Origin: Desulfomonile sp963700305
Lineage (GTDB): Bacteria > Desulfobacterota > Desulfomonilia > Desulfomonilales > Desulfomonilaceae
DNA: 64,000 bases
Direction: 5' to 3'
Assembly (NCBI GenBank): GCA_963700305.1
Contig: CAVOXB010000019.1
Location: 1-64,000 of the forward strand
This document shows, piece after piece, positions 18,656 to 29,315 of this stretch. The position numbers and the translations under genes are program-made. The notes beneath the pieces are model-generated. The model worked only from the letters and a program-made list of their open reading frames with translations. It was not told the origin of the DNA and made no database searches. Position 1 is the first letter of the stretch, and every line of letters begins with the position of its first letter.

Positions 18656-18862
18656 CTACTTACATTCCTTGCAGCTCTTGACCACTTTGCCGCCTTCCTT
18701 TTCACAATCGGCTTTTCCGTGCAGATTGTCGCATTTTCCCTTTCCGTGACAACAGAAGACCCTTTCCCCTTTCTCGCCTTTTCCATCCCCATGACCCGCC
18801 ACAATCACCGGCATGGACACGAGCAACGCTGCGACAACAATCAACACGAGAACTTTCTTCAT
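18656..18862 (-). CDS. Small secreted Cys-rich protein, 68 aa
   Basis: MKKVLVLIVVAALLVSMPVI is a signal peptide. The roughly 45-residue mature part has six Cys (CCHGKGKC, ADCEKEGG, SCKECK) among Lys, His and Gly, which suggests metal binding in the periplasm. A longer start (MLEVV) exists, but MKK fits a signal peptide better. It lies downstream of the RND efflux pump genes on the same strand and is probably part of that operon. No known family is recognised. Confidence 0.6.
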   Translation of the reverse strand: MKKVLVLIVVAALLVSMPVIVAGHGDGKGEKGERVFCCHGKGKCDNLHGKADCEKEGGKVVKSCKECK

Positions 18863-18941
18863 CACTACCTCCAGCAATATGAATTCATTTTGTTTAAATG
18901 GAGACTGCCTTTAGCCAATCCGCACTGCTTGCCTGTGCTGA

Positions 18942-21900
18942 TTACGGTCCCGACTCTCCACTGGTCTCACCATCAATGATGGTTTCCTCGCCCAGGTTCC
19001 GCCCCTCAACGATGGCATACAGCGCAGGAAGGACCATGAGGGTGAGCAAAGTAATTGAAATTAAGCCTCCTATTACGACCGTGGCCAGGGGCTTCTGAAC
19101 CTCGGCGCCGGTACCGGTCGCAATTGCCATGGGAATGAAGCCTACAGAGGCCACCAGTGCGGTCATCAGAACAGGGCGCAACCTCGTAAGAGCCCCCTGA
19201 ATAATGGCTTCTTCCAACGGCTTTCCTTCTTCCCGCAGGTTGTTGATGAACGTGATCATAACAAGCCCATTTAACACGGCAACCCCTGAAAGGGCAATAA
19301 AACCGACCGCAGCGGATATGGAAAGCGGAATATCCCTGATCCACAAAGCCGCTAGGCCTCCTGTCAGAGCGAGAGGAACGCCTGTAAAGACGAGGAGGGC
19401 ATACCGCAGTGATCCAAATGCAGCGAACAACAATGCGAGGATAAGGAATAAGGCCAATGGAACCACTACCTGGAGCCGTTTCGCTGCCGAAATAAGCTGC
19501 TCGAATTCCCCACCCCATGTTATCCAGTAGCCCCCGGGAACCGTGACTTTTTCTCTAACGATTTTCTGAGCCTCTTCCACAAACGAACCGAGATCTCGGT
19601 CTCTGACGTTCGTGGTCACCACTACCCGTCTCTTCCCGTCTTCACGCGTGATTTGATTGGGCCCCATAACAACCACCAAATCAGCAACGGTACCCAAGGT
19701 GGTATAGAATCGAGGCTTCTTTCTCTCGGGATTACTCACTGACGACACGATCTGCCCTTCGAACGTTTCATGCTGCGGCAAGGGGATAGGTAATTCTCTC
19801 AAAGCCTCTAGATCAGTTCGCAAACTTCTGGAAGACGAACCACGATGTCGAATCGCCTGTCTCCTTCAAAGACCAGTCCCGCAGTCTTGCCGCCGACGGC
19901 CATCTCAATTATTTCCTGGACGTCTGATACGTTGAGGCCATATCGGGCCATCTCTTCACGCTTCATCTGCACGGTCAACATCGGCAACCCTGCGACCTGT
20001 TCCACCTTTACGTGCATAGCGCCAGGGATCTTTTTGACCAGTTCGGCTACTTCCTCCGCCTTGTGTAGCATAACTTCCATATCGTCGCCGAACACCTTGA
20101 CCGCCACGTCACTGAAAACACCGGCCAACAGATGATTGAAACGCATACGAATCGGCTGGCTGAACTCCGAATTGCTGCCGGGGATCTTACCTACCTCTTC
20201 CTCAATTTGCTTGACAAGCACCGCTTTGGGGAGGTTTGGATCGGGCCACTCGCTGCGAGGCTTTAGGATAATGGCGTTTTCTCCTGTACCTGGGGGATGA
20301 GGTTCCGTGGCAATCTCCGATGTTCCCACTTTTCCGAACACCATGGCAACTTGCGGAAACGTTTGGAGAAGGTTCTTTTCCACAAGTGACTGCAACTCTA
20401 TCGTTTGGGTCAAACTCGTATCGGGTATCCGCGACGTATGAATGGCTACGTCGCCTTCGTCAAGAGTGGGGATGAACTCGCTCCCCATCCGAGTGGCCGC
20501 GAGCACGCTTATGACCACTATGACCACTGCTGTTGCCACCACCAACTTCCGGTATTGCAGGGCCAGATTCAGGGATGGGCGATAAATCTGTTTTGCTTTC
20601 CGTGTGACGAAGTTTTCTCCGTGAGAGAGTCCGCGTGACAGGAATATTGCTACGGCCGAAGGGACAAAGGTGAACGAGAGAACAAGCGCTCCGGTGAGAG
20701 CTAGGAGAACCGTGAGCGCCATGGGGGTGAACATCTTTCCTTCAACCCCGCTGAGCGCCAGAATCGGAAAATATACAATGATGATGATAAGCTCTCCGAA
20801 CAGCATTGGCTTCCGTACTTCCTGGGAGGCTTTCCAGATGATGTCGATGCGCTCTTCCTGGTTAAGAGTTCTCCCATGGGCTTCCTGGGCTTCGGTTAGC
20901 TTCCGAGCACAATTCTCGATGATGACGACGGCGCCGTCCACGATAATACCGAAATCAATGGCCCCCAGGCTCATAAGGTTGGCACTCAGTTTGTTTATGG
21001 CCATTCCGGTGGCCGTGAAGAGCATGGACAGCGGGATGACCAGCGCAGTAATAAATGCCGCTCGAACATTCCCCAGGAACAGGAACAGGATAACTATGAC
21101 GAGTATCGCCCCTTCCGTCAGGCTCTTGCGCACCGTGTCAATGGTGCGATCAACCAGGCTTGTCCTGTCGTAGACGGCCCTCGCAATAACACCCTCGGGA
21201 AGATACCGGTTGATCTCTGTGAGCTTTTGGGCGGCTCTTTGGGCCACAGTGCGGCTGTTTTCACCCATGAGCATGAAAACCGTACCCAGGACGGTTTCTT
21301 CGCCATCTTTGGTTGCTGCGCCGGTTCTGAGTTCCTTCCCAAGCTCTACGGTAGCAACATCTCTCACGAGAATCGGGATGCCTCGGACATTCTTGACGAT
21401 GATCTTCCGAATATCTTCGAGATCCGCCACTTGCCCAGGAGCTCGGACAACATAATAGCCCCCGCTCTTTTCGATGTACCCGGCTCCCACATTCGAGTTA
21501 TTGGCATTCAGGGCCGCTGAAAGGTCGGCAAAGGTCAATCCATGAGCAATGAGTTTGTACGGGTCAGGCGTCACGTGAAATTGCTTTTCGTAGCCTCCGA
21601 TTGTGTTGATGTCGGTTACACCCGGAGTGTTCCTGAGTTGCGGTCGAATGATCCAGTGTTGGATTGTCCGCAGGTCCATAAGCGTATAGTCTGTCCCGTC
21701 GGGCTTCTTAGCTCCAGGCAACGCCTCCACCGTCCACATAAAAATCTCGCCCAGACCGGTTGAAATAGGACCCATAGCTGGCTCAATCCCGGGTGGAAGC
21801 TTTCCTTTAATCTCCTGGAGCCGTTCGCTGACGAGCTGGCGGGCGAAATAGACGTTGGTCCCGTCCTCGAAAATGGCTGTCACCAGAGTGACCCCATACT

Positions 21901-22159
21901 GCGATATCGAACGTGTCCGGACGAGGCCCGGTAACCCTGCAAGTCCGGTTTCTACGGGATACGTGATCCTCTGCTCCATCTCCAAGGCGGATAATCCAGG
22001 CCCTAGAGCGCTCACCTGAACCTGAATGTTGGTGATGTCGGGGACCGCATCAATGTTGATCCTTCCGAGATTGTACACGCCGAGCGCGGCCATCAGCAGA
22101 GTGAGGCCGATCATTGTCCAGCGTTGCTGAATCGAAAACTTGAGAATACCTGCTATCAT
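18942..22159 (-). CDS. czcA: CzcA-type heavy-metal RND efflux pump, frameshifted
   Basis: Two frames join near 19,815: an N-terminal 783 residues (22159 down) and the last 290. The joined length of about 1,060 aa is normal for HME-RND pumps. TM4 carries DFGIIVDGAVVIIEN, the class signature DFGxxxDGAxxxxEN of Co/Zn/Cd-type (HME1/2) pumps rather than the Cu/Ag type. Other landmarks are VPDITNIQVQVSALGPGLSA at the N-terminus and GGYEKQFHVTPDP in the porter domain. The pump moves divalent metal from the periplasm out, driven by protons. Its adaptor is the adjacent gene at 22169. No outer-membrane factor (CzcC) gene is present nearby. The frameshift is probably a sequence error. Confidence 0.88.
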
Positions 22160-22168
22160 TATACATTC

Positions 22169-23692
22169 CTAGTGTTCATGTGCTATTCCGGCCTTACCGA
22201 GTTCGGCCTTCAGGACGAAACTGTTCCTAGACACGTATTTCTCGCCAGGGGAGAGACCTTTGCGTACCTCAGTGAGTTTTCCATCGGTTCTGCCGAGTTC
22301 CAATGGGCGAATTTCGTATTGGTCGTCGTGCTGAAAGAAAACCACTGACCACTTGTGGAAACTCTGGATGGCCTCATTGGGTACAACCACGGGAGCCGAG
22401 ATTTCCTCACGTACCAAATGAACTTTGACAAAACGTCCCGGCCGCAATTTTCCATCTGGATTCGGGACCACAACTCGTGCTTTGGCAGTGCGGCTCTGCT
22501 CGCCTACGAGGGGGCCTATGTACGAGACTTTTCCGACCGCCTCCAGGTCTGAAGACCCGTTACTAACCGTTGCTTCCTGGCCTAAGTGAACGGATTCCAC
22601 GTCCTTCTCGTACACCGTGATCTCCACCCACACCTCGGAGAGGTCCGCGATGACAAAAATTTCGGCGTCTTCCTTCACCCATTCTCCAGGAGAAAGGTGC
22701 TTCCTGACAATAACGCCGTCGAATGCGGCTCGAATGATGAAATGGGTGAGGTTCTTGAGCGACCCATCTTCGAGATCGGTGACATCTTTCTCCGAGAGCC
22801 CCAAAGTGTTGAGTTTGCGAGCGGCTGCCGCCCGTTCAATTCTCTCTTCCAGGAACGCCTTCTGCGTCGTTAGGAATTCCTTTTCAGGAACGACCTGTCT
22901 TTCCCACAAGTTTTGGGCCCGTTCAAAATTGTACTTGGCAAGTTTTTCTCGTTCGATCGCAACGAGGTATCGGCTTCTGGCTTCTCCGAGCTCTCTGCTG
23001 TCAATGATGGCCAGGATTTCCCCTTCGGTGACACTGTCTCCCAGGTTCTTTCTTGATTCGAGTACCACTCCCGGTACCCGAGGGACTACGTGCGAAAGCC
23101 GATCTTCATTCAGAGCAATATCTCCGGGTAATTGCTTGAGGGTCTTGATTTTTCCGGTCCTGCGATAGCAGTTTCGATTCCTACCTTTTGCGCCAGTTCG
23201 GCTGGTAAAGTGAGCCGGCCTTCGTGCTGGGAGTACTGCCAATCAAACTTCTGTCCTTTCCATTCGGCAAGGACCTTTATGAAGAAGGAATGTGGTTCTT
23301 CGACTTCCTGTTCGCAGAAGAGGTAACCCGGGCCGGACCTAAGATGGAACTCCGTGACTTTGTCACCGAGTCGCTCCAGTTCTATCGTTACCTTTACATC
23401 CTGAGGGTCAACAGGTTTGTGATCGTTCGATGCGTATACCCTAAAATGCGGGGGCGTTCCCTTTTTCATAAATCACCAGCTCCAGTTGAAAAGGATCTTC
23501 TTTCAGCAGCTTCCCACCATTTGGCCCAACATCGGCATCGTGGTCATGACCATGATCCTGTGCGGCTCCGTGTCCGTGACCATGACCGTGGTCGGACACC
23601 ACGGTCTTCTTTTCCGTCATGCCTATGTACACTGCTGCCGCTATTCCGAAAACAAGTAGCAGGGCTATTCCTATGACTTCTTTTTTGAACAT
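22169..23692 (-). CDS. czcB: CzcB-type periplasmic adaptor with His-rich N-terminus, two frameshifts
   Basis: Three frames read one protein. It starts MFKKEVIGIALLLVFGIAAA (one TM anchor) followed by DHGHGHGHGAAQDHGHDHD, then VGPNGGKLLKEDPFQLEL. The second piece is a domain ending in LPAELAQKVGIETAIAGP. The third is the membrane-fusion core (barrel-sandwich HVVPRVPGVVLESRKNLGDS, alpha hairpin, beta barrel FDGVIVRKHLSPGEWVKE) to the stop at 22169. Breaks are near 23,455 and 23,150. The His-rich segment and NGG start resemble zinc-binding CzcB N-terminal domains. The gene is ten bases upstream of czcA. It links the pump to an outer-membrane channel. Confidence 0.85.
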
Positions 23693-23761
23693 GATTCGGT
23701 TCCTTGAAGTAATCCCGTTCTCGGCGCCCTTCGAGGGGGCGCCTCATCACCTCATTATTAA

Positions 23762-24013
23762 TTAAGGACACGTACGGCATCCGGGATAGGGAATGCTTTC
23801 CGCCGGTCCGTCCTGGCCTTGGATGCCACGCAATGATCTTTCTGCTTCGCGTTCGATTTTCTTGAAGTGTCTATCTTGTGCCTTCTTCCAGGCTTCGACC
23901 TCTTTCCACTTACGGTCAATGTTTGAACGCTGGTTTCCACCACCTCTGGCGAAAACTGACTCTGTAGTGAAGAAAAAGCACAAGATAGCCAGAATCGTTA
24001 TTATTCCTTTCAC
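23762..24013 (-). CDS. Small secreted protein, 83 aa, unknown
   Basis: A GTG start at 24013 has TAAGGAG six bases upstream. The N-terminus MKGIITILAILCFFFTTESV is a signal peptide, with probable cleavage after FA near residue 22. The mature part is a basic, helical region (RKWKEVEAWKKAQDRHFKKI) ending in a short Pro/Cys tail (YPGCRTCP). It sits upstream of czcB on the same strand. No family is recognised. Confidence 0.5.
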   Translation of the reverse strand: MKGIITILAILCFFFTTESVFARGGGNQRSNIDRKWKEVEAWKKAQDRHFKKIEREAERSLRGIQGQDGPAESIPYPGCRTCP

Positions 24014-24445
24014 GGTGTTCTCCTTATTCCAGATGAAAGCCAGTTTCTGCTTTTCAGAGAGCAGAATCCTTCTGGATCAGTTGTCTGAACTGCCAAGACA
24101 TTCCAACATCTGGGAACGGTCTTGCGACAACAGCAGACCGGACGTTTGTTGGTATTTCTGGTTCGAAACGCTTGGATTCGCCGCCCACAAGAAAATACTT
24201 CTGGTCGTACAAATTCGTAGCTCGCCGCGATGTACTACAAAGAAAGCTCCGGTCCTTGCGAGCGCAGCCACGCAATCACGGTTCATGCACGACCAGTGCC
24301 TCTCTGTGCGATTGGACTTTGAAAGCTGTAAGCTTTATGGTTTCCTCGTCTTTCAGTCGCTACAGATGAGAAACCTCCGCGATTATCGTACGAGTCCAAA
24401 GTCCGCTCATCACACTGAGCAGAGGCAGGCAGCTATTTGGTGGGA

Positions 24446-24907
24446 TCAAATAAGAAGAGAAACTGTGAGGATGGATTCTAGTGCAGGACTCCTGGCCGGG
24501 GCCCGGCTGAGGGCGCAATCTCCACGGGAGAAAGCATAAGAGAGTTCGACTTGCCCATGACAGAGTGCGGCGGATGATGAAAGCCAAGTGACTAGACGAC
24601 TAGGTTCGGCCGATCTTTGGCAGTTCACGGCGTGAAAAGCGATTCTCTCGCCTTCACCGTGCAGCCCCTGGCCACAGCAATGCCTCTGGGACAATGATGA
24701 ATCATTAGGAGCAACAGCGAATTCTGAAAGAGGGATCTTCTCGGAACCCGGTTCCACAGGCAGATGATCGTGATCTTCTTGAGCTTGACCGTCGATATGG
24801 GAGTGCCCGGAACAGCAATGACCGACGTTGATGAACGCGCAACCCGAAATTGCGTAAAGCACCACCGTCATCCAGACGATTAAGACCTTGGTTGATCCCA
24901 GGTTCAC
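24446..24907 (-). CDS. Possible His/Cys-rich lipoprotein of the efflux operon, C-terminus doubtful
   Basis: MNLGSTKVLIVWMTVVLYAI leads to a lipobox-like ISGC at residue 22. It is followed by GHCCSGHSHIDGQAQEDHDH and RHCCGQGLHGEGE, which look like metal-binding segments. After about residue 95 the composition becomes odd and may be out of frame, so the true end is uncertain. It is the first plausible gene of the minus-strand efflux group. It could buffer metal in the periplasm; no family is recognised. Confidence 0.4.
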   Translation of the reverse strand: MNLGSTKVLIVWMTVVLYAISGCAFINVGHCCSGHSHIDGQAQEDHDHLPVEPGSEKIPLSEFAVAPNDSSLSQRHCCGQGLHGEGERIAFHAVNCQRSAEPSRLVTWLSSSAALCHGQVELSYAFSRGDCALSRAPARSPALESILTVSLLI

Positions 24908-25139
24908 GGCCGCTCCCGATTCGGTATTTACTCTAGGGCGAGCTTTCCCGCTCGTCGCTATAGACGGTACCGCAGGGTCGTACCTTTTGTCAATATTTGC
25001 TGGGTTTATTTAATCCAAGTGATTCAAATCTATAATATACGGATAATCTGTCCGTCTGCTGCTTTCTGACAGCACGCCTTTCGGTGCGGTAGGGATTCCC
25101 GGTATTCGCCGTCTTTTCTTTCCAAGTCCCTCAATTCCA

Positions 25140-25599
25140 TCAGCGGTCATGCCTATGATAGGGGTCCGAAAAATGGTGATGTTCGTGGGACAAAGGCTCA
25201 TGGACGTGCGCATGAGTATGTAGCGAGTCCTTGTCCTCGTCAGCGCAGAACTCATGGTCATGGACGTGTGAGTGCCGTGGCTGTGACAATGGCTGTGGCT
25301 TACCGAAGGCTACTTCAAAAATTAGCGTGGATAGCTGAGTCCCGTGGGAGGACAGTGGGGTATCATGCTGATGCGGCGCTTGTTCGTCCTGCGTCGAAGG
25401 GGTGTTGAGCGAAACGAGATCACAAGGTTCACGGCTGGGCCGAATGTCGCCGAATCTGAAGTTCTTGTTCTCTTGAGGCAAGGCCGTTCCAATGATGAAC
25501 CTCGCGCGCCTTCAATTCCAATACGCTATTCGACCCCGTCCACGTGACAGGAGCTGGGAATCGGAACTCCGAATCTATTTGCCGTAGATTCTGCGACAT
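25140..25599 (-). CDS. His-rich protein following znuB, frameshifted
   Basis: An ATG at 25599 opens MSQNLRQIDSEFRFPAPVTW, and near 25475 the frame changes to one ending in a His-rich tail (HSHVHDHE, HTHAHVHE, HEHHHFSDPYHRHDR) at 25140. There is no signal peptide or membrane segment. It is the last member of the zinc-uptake run. A cytoplasmic zinc-binding or chaperone role is possible, but the N-terminal part matches nothing I know. Confidence 0.5.
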
Positions 25600-25652
25600 G
25601 TGTCGATTTTGCACCAGGGTTGCGGAGTAGCCTGACAGATTTCGGGATACGC

Positions 25653-26503
25653 TCACGCCCTCCCACGACTGAGGGCCCATTTTACGGTCGTGGCCCCGAG
25701 GTAGGCTGCGCCGGCAATGATGATGGTTGTGGCTCCAGCGGGATAATCGGGCCCATAGCTCAATACCAGACCGGAGGTGGTGAAGATTGCACAGAGGATT
25801 GTTGAAATGATCATCATACGCCACATAGTGGTAGAGAACAGTGCTGCAATACCCAATGGGCAGGGTCAGCAAAGCGATTACCATTACAATTCCGACTACC
25901 GTCGCCAGGACTACTACGGTCAAAGCGGCCAGGCCAAGCAGCAGCAAATAAAACAATTCGACATTGAGTCCCCGTACACGTGCAAATTCCTGGTCAAAAC
26001 ACACTGCGAGGAACTGGTTATAAAACAGGAGGCCTATGATCACAATGATCGCGTCCAGCCCGGCCAGCATCCAAAGGTCACTACTGGACACCATGAGGAT
26101 GTTACCGAACAAGTATCCCATCAGATCTTCATTGTATCCGGGCGTTTGAGAAATAAAGATGATCCCCGCAGCCATGCCCACAGCCCAAAGAGCGCTGATG
26201 ACCGTATCTTCCCTCTGCTTTGCCCACAGGCTGACTAGCCCGATGATGATGGCAGCGATTATTGCCGCCACCAGCGCTCCGTGGATGGGCAGGACTCCAT
26301 CCCAATGGTACACTTTGTGAAGATACAGAGCTGCGCCCATTCCACCCAGGACCGCGTGGGCAATGCCGTCGGCAATGTACGAAATCCGCCGGATTACGAT
26401 GTAGGTCCCGATAATCCCGCAGGCCACACTGGCAAGAATTCCCGTCAAGCAGCGCGTTCTGGAGAAAAGGATAGTGTGGCAAATCGGTCAGAAATTGTGA
26501 CAA
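25653..26503 (-). CDS. znuB: Zinc ABC transporter permease ZnuB, two frameshifts
   Basis: The start MSQFLTDLPHYPFLQNALL is in one frame, shifting near 26,448 to GILASVACGIIGTYIVIRRI and ADGIAHAVLGGMG, the ABC-3 permease signature. The main frame runs through several membrane helices (AAIIAAIIIGLVSLWAKQRE, LAALTVVVLATVVGIVMVIA). It shifts again near 25,860 to end with SYGPDYPAGATTIIIAGAAY and SRGRA at 25653. Joined length is about 283 aa, normal for the family. It works with the ZnuC ATPase and ZnuA binding protein next to it. Zinc rather than manganese is inferred from the His-rich ZnuA. Confidence 0.82.
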
Positions 26504-26538
26504 TTGCAGTTCCCGTCGCCGTTATGCCGTGACAATCC

Positions 26539-27253
26539 TCATCGGTGAACCATACATCTCGTTAATAATCTCCCCTGTAATTTCACTGTTGGATGGATCA
26601 GGACCTGGCGTTTGACGCATATCACACTCTTGACGAGCTTGGAGACGAATCCAAGATCGTGAGAGACCATCACCACTGTCAGCGTCTGGTTCAGAGTCTG
26701 GAGCAACTCGTACAAATCACCTTCCATCACCAGCATCCAGATTTGCGGTAGGCTCATCGAGAAGGAGCAGATCAGGTTCGCAAGCCAAAGCGCGAGCTAT
26801 GAACAATCTCTGGCGCTGACCTCCTGAAATCGATGCAAAAGGTTTCTTAGGAGTGTCACTAGTCCGACTTGGTCGAGGGCTCTGATGACTGTTTCTTTAT
26901 CTTTTTTGGAATACGGACCGAACGGCCTACCATGACCGAGGCGTCCCATCAGGGCTACATCCATGACTGTTGCAGGAAACTGCGGGTCCAATTGTGACTG
27001 CTGGGGCATATATCCGATTCGCGGTCTCGCCTTCTCAGGGGTGAATCCAAATACCCGGACCTCACCGCGCGAAGGCCTGAGCAACCCCACAATGAGACTT
27101 CAACAGAGTGGTTTTGCCCCCGCCGTTGGGTCCGACAATGGATACAAAATCACCTTGAGGAATGGAGAGATTCACGTCCTCCAAAACAGGATGGCCGTCA
27201 TAGGAAAACCACAGACCGTTCATGAGAATTGCAGGGGCATTTTTTTCAATCAT
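26539..27253 (-). CDS. znuC: Zinc ABC transporter ATPase ZnuC, several frameshifts
   Basis: The Walker A motif is in DFVSIVGPNGGGKTTLLK (frame from 27253). A second frame gives GLLRPSRGEVRVFGFTPEKA and the Q-loop YMPQQSQLDPQFP. A third frame gives the signature ISGGQRQRLFIARALACEPD with LLLLDEPTA (about 26,830-26,755). The last frame has TVVMVSHDLGFVSKLV, the switch His. All ATPase parts are present and correct but need at least three frame corrections. It is co-oriented with znuB and znuA. Damage is more likely from sequencing than decay because every motif is preserved. Confidence 0.8.
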
Positions 27254-27427
27254 AATTTGTACCTGTCATTGTCAATTGCGACCGCACATTCCCCCATTTT
27301 CCAAAGGCGGTAGAATGCAATTCCTATGCAGCCCTTTAGAAAAGGGGGACTTAGATTGCCATCTGGGCCTTCCGAGGTATGCACAACCGGCCATACGAAT
27401 GTTATGCACAGCGCCTATGTGAGCCGT

Positions 27428-28398
27428 TTACTTGCTCTGACCAATGAGCGCCGAGTCGAGCTTGGCCGCCATTTCCTTCAGATTCTTCAGATAGTCCGGG
27501 GCCAGGTCATCGAGGGGCACCACCGCTCCTCCAATGGCCGTGGCTAAAGCTTCGGCGCTCTTCTTCGAGAACTGTGGCTGAACGAATATGACCCTCACTC
27601 CGTCCTCCTTGGCCAGGTCTATCAGCCGTGCAAGCTGTCTTGCCGTAGGTTCTTTGCCTCCTAATTGAACGGCAATCTGCTTCAAACCATACGCATCCCC
27701 GAAATAGCCGTACGCGGGTGAAAGACGAAGAAGCTCTTGCCCTTCACAGGAGCCAGGGCCTTTGTCAATTGCTCGTGCACTGCGTCCAAGTCAGTTTGAA
27801 GGTCTTTGAGATTTTCTTCATACTGCGCCTGATGGCTTGGATCAATTCGAATCAGAGTATCTGCTATCGTTCGTGTCTGAATCTTTGCAAACTGTGGGTT
27901 GAGCCACGTATGCTGGTCCATATCCCCGGCTTCGTGGGAGTGCTTGTGTTGGTCCGCGTCTCCGTGGGAGCGCCGGTGTTTCTCTCCCTCTCCGTGGCCG
28001 TGTCCCGCTTCCTCGGCTTCGACCTCTTCCTCGGTCATCGGCCTGAGTTTGATTCCCTGTTGGAGATCAACCACCTGAAGGTTCTTGAATGTTGACCCGA
28101 TCTTCTTAATCAGCGTCTCCTCGAAAGGGAACCCCATTTTGAAAAGGACCTGGGAGTCTGCCAGCTTCGCCATGACTTTGGGTGTGGGGTCAAAGGTGTG
28201 TGGATCTTGGCCGGGGCCCACCAGCACACTGACTTCCACATTGGGGCCTCCCACACGCTCCACGAAGTAGGCGATGGGAAGAATGCTCACGAATGCCTTG
28301 ATCTTGCCAGCGGGTTTGTCCTGGGCATCCGCAGGCGAACCGCTCCACATGGATACCAATAATGACAGCAATATCAGTATACCAACGCGTTTACACAT
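27428..28398 (-). CDS. znuA: Zinc-binding periplasmic protein ZnuA, one frameshift
   Basis: ATG 28398 begins a signal peptide (MCKRVGILILLSLLVSMWSG). ILPIAYFVERVGG and VGPGQDPHTFDPTPKVMAKL carry the first metal-ligand His of cluster A-I proteins. A His-rich loop (GHGHGEGEKHRRSHGDADQH...) near residues 130-160 is the zinc-specific feature, followed by DQHTWLNP with the second ligand. The frame shifts near 27,700 after FFVFHP; the other frame continues KQIAVQLGGKEPTARQLARL to the stop. The start of this operon lies further upstream with the RHH regulator and porin 2. Confidence 0.87.
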
Positions 28399-28447
28399 CG
28401 AACAGTACCTCCGCACTATTGGAAAAATCCCGGCGTCGAAGCCGTTT

Positions 28448-28738
28448 TCAATCCGTATCATGAGCATGAGCGGATTGATGGCCGCTTCGGTCGCAGACGA
28501 CATGGACCGCATTACAGGTTTCACATTCCTCGAAATGATGCTCAGCAGCGAACAGGTTCCAGTGGGGCCGTTGGTTGGGCATAATGACTCCTGTACCTTT
28601 GCACAGGGGACAAATCCTGTCCAGAGCAGCAACCACGGCAGCACGGATGAACTCGGACCTATTAGGAATCCCCTTCATAGCCTCCCTTAGCGATTCCGGG
28701 ACCTTGAATGTAATGATGTCGAGCTTCTCTTTCTTCAT
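28448..28738 (-). CDS. Ribbon-helix-helix protein with C-terminal zinc-ribbon-like domain, 96 aa
   Basis: The N-terminus MKKEKLDIITFKVPESLREA followed by PNRSEFIRAAVVAALDRICP is a CopG/MetJ-type DNA-binding ribbon-helix-helix. The C-terminal half has CPLCKGTGV, HHFEECETCNAVHVVC and a His-rich tail (GHQSAHAHD), enough ligands for a structural or sensing zinc site. It is placed directly upstream of znuA with GGAGAA before ATG 28738. I infer a metal-responsive repressor of this zinc operon, in the place usually held by Zur; NikR shows RHH proteins can sense metals. Confidence 0.7.
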   Translation of the reverse strand: MKKEKLDIITFKVPESLREAMKGIPNRSEFIRAAVVAALDRICPLCKGTGVIMPNQRPHWNLFAAEHHFEECETCNAVHVVCDRSGHQSAHAHDTD

Positions 28739-28858
28739 GGGCACGTTCTCCCCAAAAGCCTGAATATAGTCAGAGCAAATTCATTATTACTTTGTAACAC
28801 CTACTTGTCAAGCTCGGGGGCTTGCGCACGTGCTAAAGACAGGAAATTCATCTGGAAT

Positions 28859-29290
28859 TCAACCTGAGACCCCTATACCCCACAGGCGGTCGTAGCCGTG
28901 CTCATGTCCTTCGTGACCATGATCATCGTGTGAACCGTGTCCATCTTCGTGGGACTGATGAGCATCTTCGTGAGCGTGACCGCCGCCCTTATCCCGTAAA
29001 TTGTGCTTGCTCACGGCCTCGTGATCATGGTTGTGACCGTCCTTGTCACCGTGTTTATGGCCATGTCCATGACTGTCCCCTTTTTGCTTCCCCGCAAGAT
29101 CTCTCAAATCATATCTGCTCTTTTGTTTGAGATCATACTTGTGAGCGTGTTTGCGGGTGTTGTTTTGATCCGCATGACGATGCTTGGACAGTTCATGGCT
29201 CTGAGCAATTTTGGCGTCGTTCGCGGTGGACCACGAACTCAGCGTCGCCAGAGCGAACAAAATGAAAGGGATGATCAAGATCTTTTTCAT
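28859..29290 (-). CDS. His-rich secreted protein following porin 2, 143 aa
   Basis: AAGGAG precedes ATG 29290, and MKKILIIPFILFALATLSSW is a signal peptide. From residue 40 on the protein is almost only His, Asp, Gly, Lys and Glu (SHGHGHKHGDKDGHNHDH, HAHEDAHQSHEDGHGSHD), with no Cys. The end GYDRLWGIGVSG resembles the end of the small protein following porin 1. It is likely a periplasmic zinc reservoir working with porin 2 and ZnuA. Confidence 0.75.
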   Translation of the reverse strand: MKKILIIPFILFALATLSSWSTANDAKIAQSHELSKHRHADQNNTRKHAHKYDLKQKSRYDLRDLAGKQKGDSHGHGHKHGDKDGHNHDHEAVSKHNLRDKGGGHAHEDAHQSHEDGHGSHDDHGHEGHEHGYDRLWGIGVSG

Positions 29291-29315
29291 TCTCGGATCT
29301 CCTTGAAGAGCGCCC

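Noticed and set aside
24054..24286. Two overlapping 70-aa minus-strand frames between the small secreted genes
   Set aside because: No ribosome site, no signal peptide and ordinary non-coding composition.
28859..29290. The + strand frames opposite the His-rich genes as membrane proteins
   Set aside because: They are shadows: the complement of CAT/CAC-rich DNA gives Val/Met-rich false hydrophobic frames. The minus frames have ribosome sites and signal peptides.
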